A stretch of 64,000 nt of DNA from Paenarthrobacter nitroguajacolicus. GTDB taxonomy: Bacteria > Actinomycetota > Actinomycetes > Actinomycetales > Micrococcaceae. The notes beneath the pieces were generated by a model. The model worked only from the letters and a program-made list of their open reading frames with translations. It made no database searches and was not told where the DNA came from. Below are positions 32,685 through 40,882 of this stretch, piece after piece (the stretch's first letter is position 1; every line of letters starts with the position of its first letter). Location of the stretch: positions 1 through 64,000 of the forward strand of contig NZ_VNFK01000015.1 in NCBI RefSeq assembly GCF_007786235.1, given 5' to 3'. A program made the position numbers and the translations under genes.

Positions 32685-33667
32685 TACTGGACCCTCACTC
32701 GTGGATCGACCAGCGTGGTGGCGAAGTCGGCAAGGATGGCACCGATCGCGAAAATGACGGAGCCGTAGGCCAGCGTGGCGGTGGCGACGTTGACGTCCTG
32801 CAGGCTGATGGCCTGGATGCTCCACAGCCCGATGCCGGGCCAGGCAAAGATGGCCTCGGCGAAGAAGCCGCCTGTGAAGATGGCCGGAATAGTGAAGGCG
32901 ATGCTCTGGGCCACGGGGATGAACGAGACCCGCAGGGCGTGCTTCCTGATGGCTTGGTTGCGGGTCAGTCCCTTGGCGCGGGCAGTGCGGACGAAGTCCG
33001 CGTTCACGTTGTCCAGGAGGTACTGCCGCTGGGCGATCTGGTAACCGGCCCAACCGAAGATGGTCATCGCGAACGTAGGCACGGCGTAGTGGGCCACAAG
33101 GTCGACGAAAGCGGGCCAGCCCGGCTCAATTCCCGGCGTCGAAATTCCCGTCACGAAGAAGATGCGCTCCCCAACGGCCTCATTAATGCTGATGGCGCCG
33201 AGCTGCACCAGGAAGTAGGCGATGGGCGCTGGGAGGATGTGGACCAGGTAGCTGTAGGACGTGATGACACGGTCCTGGAACTTGTACTGGCGTGCGGCGG
33301 AATAGACACCGAGCGCGACGCCGATGACCAGGGTCAGGATGATGGAGGCGATGAACAGCCGGGTGGAGACCATCACGCGGTCCGCGAATTCGGCGTTGAC
33401 GAACGCGCCGTTCGGGCTGCGTCCCCAGTCCCAGCGGGTGATGATTCCGCCAAGCCATTCGACATAGCGTTCCCAGGCGTTCTTCTCCGGGTCCAGCCCG
33501 AGTCCCCGGAAGGAGGCGTTGACCTGTTCAGGGGTTGGCCGCGGAATTTTCTCTTGCTCCAGGACCGCTGGCTTGAGCGATGAGACTGCCAGGAAATACC
33601 CGGCGCTGGTGGTCAGGAAGATCATGATCAGGTAGATTCCCGACCGCTTCATCAGATATTTCAGCAT
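32684..33667 (-). CDS. Oligopeptide ABC transporter permease (DppB type)
   Basis: A 327-residue permease and the first gene of the operon. After one N-terminal helix (about 9-30) comes an outer loop with PTPEQVNASFRGLGLD, then five helices. The EAA loop FVRTARAKGLTRNQAIRKHA is at about 226-245. It pairs with the next gene product to form the channel. The long first external loop, with the conserved GRS-P element WDWGRSPNGAFVNAEF, is typical of DppB/OppB. The promoter lies in the 327-base region upstream, where no operator stands out. Confidence 0.92.
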   Translation of the reverse strand: MLKYLMKRSGIYLIMIFLTTSAGYFLAVSSLKPAVLEQEKIPRPTPEQVNASFRGLGLDPEKNAWERYVEWLGGIITRWDWGRSPNGAFVNAEFADRVMVSTRLFIASIILTLVIGVALGVYSAARQYKFQDRVITSYSYLVHILPAPIAYFLVQLGAISINEAVGERIFFVTGISTPGIEPGWPAFVDLVAHYAVPTFAMTIFGWAGYQIAQRQYLLDNVNADFVRTARAKGLTRNQAIRKHALRVSFIPVAQSIAFTIPAIFTGGFFAEAIFAWPGIGLWSIQAISLQDVNVATATLAYGSVIFAIGAILADFATTLVDPRVRVQ

Positions 33668-33994
33668 GTCGGGTGGCTGCCCCGAATCGTGGCAAAACTC
33701 AAAGCTCGTCCTTCCGCGGTTCCCGGCTGTGGCCGGCGTCAGCTACGAATTGGTGCAGCGGGTTCTTGGGTCCCCCACACCCCTTCAGTGATCACCAGCC
33801 CTGTATGGCATGCGTCACATTCAAGAGGAAACTACCACAATAACTGCTTCACGTTTTGCTTCACGGCAGCCAATTTCACGCCTGCAGCCAGATTGTTATG
33901 TGCAGACTGCGTCACGATTACGACGCCGGAGGCACTGTGCGCGGGCAGCGGCACCGATGGGGGCGCTAACAGGGTTCCCGCGCGGCTCGAGTGG
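33668..33994. other. 327-base intergenic region, promoter of the peptide operon
   Basis: No convincing gene on either strand. The stretch at about 33825-33900 is relatively A/T-rich (for example AGAGGAAACTACCACAATAA), consistent with a promoter for the minus-strand permease operon. Repeated TTCACG/TCACG words occur at 33847-33932 but form no clear palindrome. No terminator for the TetR gene was identified. Confidence 0.5.
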
Positions 33995-34609
33995 CTAGGC
34001 GCCGCTCAGCAGCCGGGTTACCAGCTCGCGCCAGGAGTCGGTGAGGCGCGTGGGTGAAATGCCGCGGGCGCGGACGTCGTCGACAATACGCTCAGGGTCC
34101 AGCGCGTAGGTCAGGGACATCGCCATCACCCAGGGATCCGCGATTCCCCCCTCCCGCAGCAGGACCTCCATATGTCGATGCGAAAGCTTCGTTGCGGGGA
34201 CTTCGAACCTATTGCGGGTGGCAGCGCCGGCCGCCTTCAGGAGCTCGCCATTTTCAAGAACAAAATAGATGCGACCCTCCCCGAATGCAATGAGCCGCTC
34301 AAGAGGTTGCGCCCCCGGACCCAGCGGCGGCGGCCCGAACATGAACCCTCGCTGAAACTCCGACTCCGCGTCACTCAGCAGGGTCATCATGAGCCCGGCC
34401 CGACTGCCGAATCGGCGAAAGACCGTCCCCTTGCCAACCTGGGCCTTGCAGGCGAGCGCATCCATGGTCAACGCTTCGGCCCCGAACTCGTCCACCAGTT
34501 CGCGGGCAGCACACAGCAGGCGCTCACGATTCCGCGCCGCGTCGCTGCGCTCGTGGGGCGGGCCGAGGGGCACGTCCGGCTGGAGGGGGATGGAGCTCAC
34601 AAAAAACAT
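33995..34609 (-). CDS. TetR/AcrR family regulator of the FMN reductase
   Basis: A 204-residue regulator. The helix-turn-helix is at about residues 25-70 (LTMDALACKAQVGKGTVFRR, FGSRAGLMMTLL); the rest is a ligand-binding helical domain with GEGRIYFVLENGELLKA. The start at 34609 gives a longer N-terminal tail than most relatives. It diverges from an NADPH-dependent FMN reductase gene, and a near-perfect operator lies between them, so it very likely represses both genes. The ligand may be a quinone or other electrophile. Confidence 0.9.
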   Translation of the reverse strand: MFFVSSIPLQPDVPLGPPHERSDAARNRERLLCAARELVDEFGAEALTMDALACKAQVGKGTVFRRFGSRAGLMMTLLSDAESEFQRGFMFGPPPLGPGAQPLERLIAFGEGRIYFVLENGELLKAAGAATRNRFEVPATKLSHRHMEVLLREGGIADPWVMAMSLTYALDPERIVDDVRARGISPTRLTDSWRELVTRLLSGA

Positions 34610-34627
34610 TCTAGACCCGGGAATAGA

Positions 34628-34647
34628 AAACGGACCGTAGTCCGTTT
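34628..34647. promoter_or_regulatory. TetR operator AAACGGAC-N4-GTCCGTTT
   Basis: Two exact 8-bp arms flank a four-base centre, 18 bases upstream of the tetR start and 81 upstream of the reductase start. The arrangement is that of an autoregulated TetR repressor controlling a divergent enzyme gene. Confidence 0.8.
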
Positions 34648-34728
34648 AGTATCTGTGAAGGCTCCAAAGCCCAGAGACAACGCAAGCCCGGTACCACACG
34701 GCACCTGGCCAGACTTTTAGGAGACACC

Positions 34729-35295
34729 ATGTCAAAGAGCACCGTTCTGACCCTCGTCGGCAGCCTCCGTGCCGATTCCCACAACAAGAAGCTCGCCGAA
34801 GCCATCCAGCTGAACGCGCCGGAGAACGTTGACGTCCAGATCCACGACTCCCTGGGCAACATCCCGTTCTATAACGAGGACATCGACGTAGAAGGCCAGG
34901 TCCCCGCCGAAGCCGCTGCCCTCCGAGCCGCCGCAGCCGACGCCGACACCATCCTGCTGGTCACCCCCGAGCACAACGGCACCGTTCCGGCTTCGCTGAA
35001 GAACGCCATCGACTGGCTGTCCCGCCCCTTCGGCGCCGGCGCCCTCTCCGGCAAGCCGACCGCCGTCGTCGGAACCGCTTTTGGCCAGTACGGCGGCGTG
35101 TGGGCGCAGGACGAGGCCCGCAAGGCTGTTGGCATCGCCGGCGCCAAGGTCCTGGAGGACGTCAAGCTGGCCGTCCCGGGTTCCATGATTCGCTTCGCTG
35201 AACTGCACCCGAAGGACGACGCCGAGGTCGTGGAGCAGATCAAGGGCATCTTCGAGCCCCTGACCGCAGTCCAGGACGAAGAAGCAGCAGCCTAG
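34729..35295 (+). CDS. NADPH-dependent FMN reductase / quinone reductase
   Basis: A 188-residue flavodoxin-like reductase. The flavin phosphate loop is GSLRADSHNKKLA (about 12-24) and the flavin-ring contact PEHNGTVPASLKNAIDW (about 84-100). Family members use NADPH to reduce FMN, quinones, chromate or azo compounds by two electrons, limiting oxidative damage. It has a good ribosome site (TTTAGGAGACACC). It is divergent from its probable TetR repressor, and a hairpin with a T run follows. Substrate is not certain; azoreductase or chromate reductase activity are alternatives. Confidence 0.92.
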   Translation: MSKSTVLTLVGSLRADSHNKKLAEAIQLNAPENVDVQIHDSLGNIPFYNEDIDVEGQVPAEAAALRAAAADADTILLVTPEHNGTVPASLKNAIDWLSRPFGAGALSGKPTAVVGTAFGQYGGVWAQDEARKAVGIAGAKVLEDVKLAVPGSMIRFAELHPKDDAEVVEQIKGIFEPLTAVQDEEAAA

Positions 35296-35311
35296 TCCTT
35301 TCGCTTGCAGC

Positions 35312-35342
35312 GCCCCCGCTCCGCAGCTTCGCGGGCGGGGGC
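35312..35342 (+). terminator. Rho-independent terminator after the FMN reductase
   Basis: GCCCCCGC (35312-35319) pairs with GCGGGGGC (35335-35342), followed by TTTTGCGTTCTT. It lies 17 bases after the stop codon. Confidence 0.85.
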
Positions 35343-35468
35343 TTTTGCGTTCTTGCCGGCCGGGCGTGACCAACTCTTGTCCGAACCGTCACCCTAGCGG
35401 CATGTTGCTCCCCGCTGCCCGGGCCTAACGTTGGAGTTACAGGTGGACGGACAGGAGCGCGGGCTGTC

Positions 35469-36278
35469 ATGCATGCCGGGCGGGGATCCAAAAGTACGAC
35501 GGCGATCGCGGCTGCCTGCCTCGCGTTCAGTCTCTGGGTGGCTGGCTGCACGTCAGTCCCGGAGGCCGCCCCTCCAGCCGAAAAAGGCCCCCTCCCGACG
35601 GTTACGGTGAGCTCACCGCCTTCGACCACCAGCCCTTTGCCCGTGGCTTCGGCGACGGCTGCTCCACCGTCTGCTGCCTCCAGTCCGGGCACACCGTCGG
35701 TTACAGTTCCTGCCGCGCCACCCCCGCCCGCGACCCCGGCACCATCGCCTGCTCCCGCCAACACTCCCTCGCCAGTCGCCACTGAGCCGGGTTCCGCCGT
35801 CGAGCCTTCACCGGAGCCAGGCACCAGCGCGCCCGAACCTTCGGCAACCGACACCGTGATCCCAGTGGACGTGGACGCTTACGGGCCAGCGGTCTACTAC
35901 GTGGCTATCGACGACGGCGGCGCGCGGGGTGTTCGGTTCGGGTGCAATGACAGCCTGGTGCCGGTCCGCGGCGTCGCCGTTCCCGGTGATCCGTTGTCCG
36001 TGGCGTTGGGTCGGCTGCTGGGCGCGGGCATGCCACTGGACAGTGACGCCGCGCTCTACGACGCCCTCGCGGGTTCGTCGCTGAGATATCTCTCCGGCTA
36101 CATGAACGGTTCCACGGTGGTGGTGAACCTCAGCGGATCACTGCGGCCCGGGGGCATTTGCGACATCCCACGGATCCAGGCCCAACTGACGCACACCATC
36201 GTTTCGGCCAGTGGTGCGACACGGGCCGAGATCTACGTCAACGGCCGGACCTTGACGGAGGCACTGAGCGTGCGATGA
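35469..36278 (+). CDS. GerMN-like domain lipoprotein
   Basis: A 269-residue lipoprotein. Residues 1-27 form a signal with the lipobox WVAGC. Residues 30-135 are a Pro/Ser/Thr-rich spacer. The C-terminal 130 residues match the GerMN pattern: VYYVAIDDGGARGVRFG, PLSVALGRLLGAG, YMNGSTVVVNLSGSLRPG and a final TRAEIYVNGRTLTEAL. GerMN domains occur in spore proteins GerM and also in actinobacterial LpqB-type lipoproteins, where they are thought to act in cell-envelope assembly. It is monocistronic. The spacer probably lets the domain span the peptidoglycan. Confidence 0.75.
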   Translation: MHAGRGSKSTTAIAAACLAFSLWVAGCTSVPEAAPPAEKGPLPTVTVSSPPSTTSPLPVASATAAPPSAASSPGTPSVTVPAAPPPPATPAPSPAPANTPSPVATEPGSAVEPSPEPGTSAPEPSATDTVIPVDVDAYGPAVYYVAIDDGGARGVRFGCNDSLVPVRGVAVPGDPLSVALGRLLGAGMPLDSDAALYDALAGSSLRYLSGYMNGSTVVVNLSGSLRPGGICDIPRIQAQLTHTIVSASGATRAEIYVNGRTLTEALSVR

Positions 36279-36304
36279 AGCCTGGCTGACTACTACGTTG
36301 CCGG

Positions 36305-36342
36305 CCCGCTGTTCCGTGGTGGGCCCGCTGTTCCGTGGTGGG
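36305..36342 (+). repeat. Two 19-bp tandem repeats
   Basis: CCCGCTGTTCCGTGGTGGG occurs twice head to tail in the gap between the GerMN-like gene and the convergent membrane protein gene. No function evident. Confidence 0.8.
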
Positions 36343-36408
36343 CCAGCGACGGAATAGCGGGGCTGCGACGTGCTGCAGTAGACCAACCGGCGCGGGCCGG
36401 CCACATGA

Positions 36409-36948
36409 TCAAGCCGTTGCGATCGCCAGCACCCGCCGGAGCGCCCAGGCCACTCTCAGGAGAGCGAGCACCGACGCGAACGCCAGCACGAACACCACGG
36501 CCTCGGGAATCCAAAGACCCGTGGGCGCATCTCCTTCCAGCACAATCGTTACCAAGGCAGCAACCACCAGCAGGCCGAGCCCGGGAATGGCGAACAAGAA
36601 GACTTCGCCGATCTGGCGCCGGTGGGCGGCAGAGAGCCTTTCCAAGGGAAGTTCCCGTTGGCCCGGCGCAGCCTTTTTGCCCAGGACGTTGATGAGCATG
36701 GAAACACTGGTGAGTGTCAGTCCGGCCGTGGCACCGGCCAACGTAGCAAGGGTCTGAAGCAGTGTTCTCCGGGCGTCAGTATCCGCACCTTCCACCATCA
36801 GCGGCTGCCTCGCGAGCATCGCAATCCCCAGCCAGAGCAGGACCCCGAGCACAGCCCACAGGTAGTCGGCAGCGGGATGCAGCAAGAACCACCGCCAGAC
36901 GCTTCGACGCCGCCCAGTGCGCTCGATATCAACCTCGTACAAGCTCAT
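36409..36948 (-). CDS. Four-helix membrane protein, second gene of an unrecognised pair
   Basis: A 179-residue protein with four predicted membrane helices at about 27-45, 64-90, 116-140 and 148-172 (for example YLWAVLGVLLWLGIAMLA and LLVVAALVTIVLE). I choose the ATG at 36948 (MSLYEVDIERTGRR); a longer frame to 37182 is the shadow of the upstream gene. Its first 20 bases overlap the end of that gene, indicating tight coupling. I recognise no family. The two central helices are separated by a basic segment (LPLERLSAAHRRQIGEV) facing the cytoplasm. A small multi-pass partner of a cytosolic protein is a layout seen in regulated channels and in some phage-defence effectors, but nothing here proves that. 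Confidence 0.75.
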   Translation of the reverse strand: MSLYEVDIERTGRRRSVWRWFLLHPAADYLWAVLGVLLWLGIAMLARQPLMVEGADTDARRTLLQTLATLAGATAGLTLTSVSMLINVLGKKAAPGQRELPLERLSAAHRRQIGEVFLFAIPGLGLLVVAALVTIVLEGDAPTGLWIPEAVVFVLAFASVLALLRVAWALRRVLAIATA

Positions 36949-37957
36949 GGGCCGTACCCCCCTCGGCCTCTGCACTGGCGGTAGACACAGGGAGGGCCTC
37001 CCTTGCGGCCGCCATCCCACCGGCGACGATGTCCGGCACAAGACTCGAGTCAGCGGAGCCCTTGACGTCCGGCAGGGTTCTCGCAAAAAAGGCCTCGTTG
37101 TCCCTGGCCTGATTGTTGAGGATGGCAATGGCCTCGGCCACCGACTTTTGCGGATCGTTGAAGACGTCCGGGTCCACCTCAATGTGTGAAATGAACCGTT
37201 CCTTCAGCAGGTCCACCACTTCGCGGTCACCAGTCAGGGAGTCTTTGCCTTCTGCCACCACGTAGTCAAAGTGCTCCACGGAGCCAGCGCTGCGGAAAAG
37301 GTCGATCAACCGTTGAATGCGGTCCCGGATCCGCTGCTTGTCCTCCGCCTTACCGGACCGGCCCACGCTCAGGGAGATCCGGAACGTTCCCTCGTTCATG
37401 AGCCGGGAGGCGCTGTCCAGCACATCAGCCCACTCGCCCTCCATAAGCTTCCCGGACAAACGTTCGGCAGGAATAGCGAACTCGAAGCGACTGACCTCGA
37501 GCCGAGTGAGGATCTCCTCGATATCCTCCCTCACCACAGGAACCAGAGTGGGTTCCAGTCCCAACATCTCTCCGAGGTACTCCCCCAGCCGCGAAGCCCT
37601 GGGACCGTTCCCACTGGTCAGGACCGCGATGACGTTCCGCTTCAGGAACGCGAAGTAGGTGGTCTCCAGGAGGTGGTCGCCCGGAGCGAGTGGCAGCGGC
37701 TTTCGCCGGCCAAGGGCGTCCCCAACACTGGGCAGGTTGGTGTCCCGGACCCGGTCCAAGAGCAGCACGGGATGCGGCGAAGATGCCGCGGCCTGGGCGA
37801 GCAACACAGTCCCGTCCACGCTGGTGAAGTGCCTGTCCGTTCCAGCGTCCTTCGCCTTCTTCAGGACCTCGGCCACACGGCGTGCCGGAAAGGGACGGCT
37901 GAGCTCGTCACCGTTGAGCTGCTCGATCCGCCAGAACTGCACACTACGCCGTGCCAT
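36929..37957 (-). CDS. Unrecognised soluble protein, first gene of the pair
   Basis: A 342-residue soluble protein. The start at 37957 (MARRSVQFWRIEQ) has a GGGAGG-type ribosome site; an upstream GTG-like start at 37984 is less likely. Residues 1-90 look like a beta-rich domain (VQFWRIEQLNGDEL, RHFTSVDGTVLLAQ). Residues 95-125 contain HLLETTYFAFLKRNVIAVLTS, and a charged alpha-beta region follows with SRFEFAIPAERLSGK, SVGRSGKAEDKQRIRDRIQR and HFDYVVAEGK. No signal peptide, membrane segment or nuclease motif. Because its 3' end overlaps the four-helix protein gene by 20 bases, the two probably act together, this one as sensor or toxin. Family not recognised. Confidence 0.75.
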   Translation of the reverse strand: MARRSVQFWRIEQLNGDELSRPFPARRVAEVLKKAKDAGTDRHFTSVDGTVLLAQAAASSPHPVLLLDRVRDTNLPSVGDALGRRKPLPLAPGDHLLETTYFAFLKRNVIAVLTSGNGPRASRLGEYLGEMLGLEPTLVPVVREDIEEILTRLEVSRFEFAIPAERLSGKLMEGEWADVLDSASRLMNEGTFRISLSVGRSGKAEDKQRIRDRIQRLIDLFRSAGSVEHFDYVVAEGKDSLTGDREVVDLLKERFISHIEVDPDVFNDPQKSVAEAIAILNNQARDNEAFFARTLPDVKGSADSSLVPDIVAGGMAAAREALPVSTASAEAEGGTAHELVRG

Positions 37958-38044
37958 GGACCCTCCCCTCGTCTTCCACGCCACCCACGCTATCGGTGGG
38001 GTCCGACATTAAAGCCGGGTGCCGCCGTCGCGCGTTCCACCGCC

Positions 38045-38893
38045 TCACAGGCTGTATTTGGGCCCCTGGGCGAACAGTGCGTCCATCTCATCGTGACTCC
38101 GCGTTCCGGCCAGCCCGGCCCAGTTGCCGTCGCCAAGGATTTCCTTCGCTACCCGGGCCACCTTGGCGTAAGCGGCTTTGGCTGCGTTGCCGCCGATGCT
38201 GACGCGACGGACACCGGCGTCGTGCAGTTCCAGGGGCGACGGATCCCCGACGCCTGCCAAAGCGTTGAGCGGCGCCGGAATGCGGCTGGACAGCTCATGC
38301 AGGACGTGCAAATCCACGACGCCGGGCACAAAGATTCCGTCGGCACCCGCCCTGAGGTAGGACTCGGCACGGCGAAGCGTTTCGACGTAGGCGGTGTCAG
38401 GAAACTGGCCCGACAGGTAGGTGTCCGTGCGGGCGTTGATGAACAGCGGAATGCCGCGATCGTCCGCAGCGGCGCGGATGAGGGCGATTCTGCGCGACTG
38501 TTCGTCGATGTCAGTGAGCGGTTCCGTGGCGGAGTCTTCGATGTTGATCCCTACGGCTCCGGCATCCAGGACTGCGTGGACCGTGGCGCGAAGTTCGTCG
38601 TCCGTACGCCCGTAACCTGTCTCGATGTCGGCGGTAACCGGCAACGTGGTGGCACCGACCACTCGCCCCAATGCCGCCATGGCCAAACCCCACGGCACGT
38701 GGTCGCCATCCCGGAACCCGAGGCTCCAGGAGACGGCCGAGCTTGAGGTGGCGATCGCCGTCGCGCCTGCTTCCTGGACGACGCGGGCGGAGGCCGCGTC
38801 CCAGACATTCACGAGCACCAGCGGCGTGGGCCCGGCGTCGTGGAGTTTGTGGAACTGTTCGGCCTTGGTCACGGATCCCCGGTGCGCTGTCAT
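38045..38893 (-). CDS. Isocitrate lyase/PEP mutase family protein
   Basis: A 282-residue member of the isocitrate lyase/PEP mutase superfamily. The start is the ATG at 38893 (MTAHRGSVTK); the same frame remains open to 39502 only as a shadow of the aminotransferase. The barrel shows VNVWDAASARVVQEAG (about 28-43), the metal-binding VTADIETGYG (about 85-94), GINIEDS (about 115-121) and NARTDTYL (about 152-159). The loop lacks the isocitrate-lyase KKCGH signature, so it is of the smaller carboxyvinyl-carboxyphosphonate/oxaloacetate type. It probably lyses a 2-oxo or hydroxy acid. It diverges from an aminotransferase gene. Confidence 0.85.
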   Translation of the reverse strand: MTAHRGSVTKAEQFHKLHDAGPTPLVLVNVWDAASARVVQEAGATAIATSSSAVSWSLGFRDGDHVPWGLAMAALGRVVGATTLPVTADIETGYGRTDDELRATVHAVLDAGAVGINIEDSATEPLTDIDEQSRRIALIRAAADDRGIPLFINARTDTYLSGQFPDTAYVETLRRAESYLRAGADGIFVPGVVDLHVLHELSSRIPAPLNALAGVGDPSPLELHDAGVRRVSIGGNAAKAAYAKVARVAKEILGDGNWAGLAGTRSHDEMDALFAQGPKYSL

Positions 38894-39004
38894 AGCTACA
38901 TTCCAGCCGCTCCCGATGCCGGCGTAAAGCTCAGCCTGCGAAAATGGAATTGATTCGAAAACAACTGTTGCCTCATTAGCAACATCGAGGAGTATCCTGT
39001 CACT

Positions 39005-40312
39005 GTGACCCACGAAACATTGGATGCCGGCGCAACGCTGCCCGCTGAAGCCATCGACGCCATTGAGCGGGCCGCCACGGCCGCCCACCCGCACGAGGAA
39101 CTGTTCTCCGCGCGGGCCGCCAACATCAAGCAGTCCGCCGTTCGTGATGTCTTCGACATCTCGATGCGGCCGGGCCTTGTCTCCCTCGCCGGGGGCAACC
39201 CGTACCTGCAGTCGCTGCCCCTGGAGAAGCTTGGCCAGACTGCCGCGCGGATCATCGCCGAAGAAGGCATGACCGCCCTGCAGTATGGCGGCGGCCAAGG
39301 CACGGAAGAGCTGCGCCAACAGATCTGCCAGATCATGGCCGCCGAGGGAATCACGGACGCGATCCCCGAGAACGTGGTCATTACCGCCGGATCCCAGTCC
39401 GCACAGGACGTTGCCACCAAGGTCTTCTGCAACCCCGGCGATGTTGTCCTCGTCGAAAACCCCACCTATGTGGGGGCCCTGAATACGTTCGAGGCGTACC
39501 AAGTGCAGGTGGAACCGATCGAAATGGACGACGACGGCCTGGTACCTGAGCTTCTTGAGGCCAGGATCGCGGCGCTTCAGTCAGAGGGAAAGAACATCAA
39601 GTTCCTCTACACGATCCCCAACTTCAACAACCCTTCGGGCATCACCCTGGCCGAGGAGCGCCGGCAGCGGATCGTCAATATATGCCGCGAAGCGAATATT
39701 ATCGTCCTGGAGGACAACCCCTACGGGCTGCTGCGGTTCGACGGCCATCCCATTGCTCCCATGCGCGCAGCGAACCCGGACGACGTGATCTACCTCGGCT
39801 CGTTCTCCAAGATTTTTGCTCCGGGGCTTCGCATCGGCTGGGCCTTGGTTCCCGCGCATTTGCAGCGGCGCTTCTACTTGGCGTCGGAGGCCGTAACGCT
39901 CTGCCCCCCGCCGCTCAACCAGATGCTCGTCTCGGCATATCTCCGCGAATACGACTGGGAAGGCCAGATCGATACCTATCGGAAGCTGTACGCGGAGCGC
40001 TGCGAGTCACTGCTGTCCGCGCTGGACGAATACATGCCCGCAGGACTCACGTGGACCCGGCCGGACGGCGGCTTCTTCGTGTGGGTCACGCTTCCCGAGG
40101 GCGTGGACACCTATCCCCTGCTGGCGAAGGCGATCGACGCCGGCGTCGTCTTCATCCCCGGCGCGGCATTCTCCCCGGCGGACGGACCCTCCAACAAGCT
40201 CCGCCTCGCCTTCAGCGCAGTACCCCCGGATACGATAGCCGAAGGCGTCCGCCGCCTGGCACCAGTCCTGGCGGAAGCCATCAAAGCCACCAATGAAGGA
40301 GCAGCACAATGA
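39005..40312 (+). CDS. PLP-dependent aminotransferase (2-aminoadipate/MocR-like group)
   Basis: A 435-residue fold-type-I aminotransferase starting with GTG. Motifs: GLVSLAGGNPYLQSLPL at about 58-74, YGGGQGTEELRQQI at about 95-108, PNFNNPSGITLAEERR at about 206-221, and the PLP lysine in LGSFSKIFAPGLRIGW (Lys at about 269). It lacks the GntR helix-turn-helix that MocR regulators carry at the N-terminus, so it is an enzyme, close to 2-aminoadipate or broad amino acid aminotransferases (LysN/ARO8-like). It overlaps the universal stress protein gene by four bases and diverges from a PEP-mutase-like gene. Confidence 0.88.
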   Translation: MTHETLDAGATLPAEAIDAIERAATAAHPHEELFSARAANIKQSAVRDVFDISMRPGLVSLAGGNPYLQSLPLEKLGQTAARIIAEEGMTALQYGGGQGTEELRQQICQIMAAEGITDAIPENVVITAGSQSAQDVATKVFCNPGDVVLVENPTYVGALNTFEAYQVQVEPIEMDDDGLVPELLEARIAALQSEGKNIKFLYTIPNFNNPSGITLAEERRQRIVNICREANIIVLEDNPYGLLRFDGHPIAPMRAANPDDVIYLGSFSKIFAPGLRIGWALVPAHLQRRFYLASEAVTLCPPPLNQMLVSAYLREYDWEGQIDTYRKLYAERCESLLSALDEYMPAGLTWTRPDGGFFVWVTLPEGVDTYPLLAKAIDAGVVFIPGAAFSPADGPSNKLRLAFSAVPPDTIAEGVRRLAPVLAEAIKATNEGAAQ

Positions 40313-40737
40313 CCGGAGTTGTGATTGTCGGAGTAGACGGCAGCGAGACAGCAATGAGGGCTGCCCGGGCAGCCCAGCAGCTGGCCATTGGACTGGGGGC
40401 CAGCCTTCGCGTGGTGAGTGCTTTCGACAGCAACCGCACCGAGGTGGTTGAGATCGGCACGGACAAGTGGATCGTGTCCGACGCCGCCGAGGCTGAAGCT
40501 GTTGCCCGCGCTGTGGCGGAGCGGCTGGCCGATGACCGCCTTGAGGTGACCTATTCGGCCGCCCGCGGCAAGCCGGGCGAAGCCCTGGTGAAGGAAGCCG
40601 AAGTGCAGGACGCCCGCCTGATCGTGGTGGGCAACCGGCGCATGCAGGGCTTGGGCCGGGTGCTGGGCAGTGTGGCCAACACGGTTGCCCACACCGCCCC
40701 TTGCGATGTCTATATTGCCAAGACCGACCAGCCATAA
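40309..40737 (+). CDS. Universal stress protein (UspA family)
   Basis: A 142-residue single-domain UspA protein. VIVGVDGSETAMRAA starts the fold and the ATP-binding signature is VGNRRMQGLGRVLGSVANTV, of the G-2x-G-9x-G-S/N type, near the C-terminus. It is likely an ATP-binding stress protein in the cytoplasm. Its start overlaps the aminotransferase stop by four bases, so the pair is one operon, which is an uncommon partner for this family. Confidence 0.93.
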   Translation: MTGVVIVGVDGSETAMRAARAAQQLAIGLGASLRVVSAFDSNRTEVVEIGTDKWIVSDAAEAEAVARAVAERLADDRLEVTYSAARGKPGEALVKEAEVQDARLIVVGNRRMQGLGRVLGSVANTVAHTAPCDVYIAKTDQP

Positions 40738-40882
40738 AGCGAGCTGAATCACTGCGCCGGGTGGGGAGACTCACCCGGCGCTTGGCGTATTTTGGGCCTG
40801 CGCGCAGACCTAACCGTTATAAAATCGAGATGCTCCCAATGGCGTGCGCCACCATCCACTTCTCGATTTCAGGGGAACTTCC

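Noticed and set aside
38894..39502. N-terminal extension of the PEP-mutase-like gene across the aminotransferase
   Set aside because: The frame is open but lies antisense to the aminotransferase 5' end; the family start matches at 38893.
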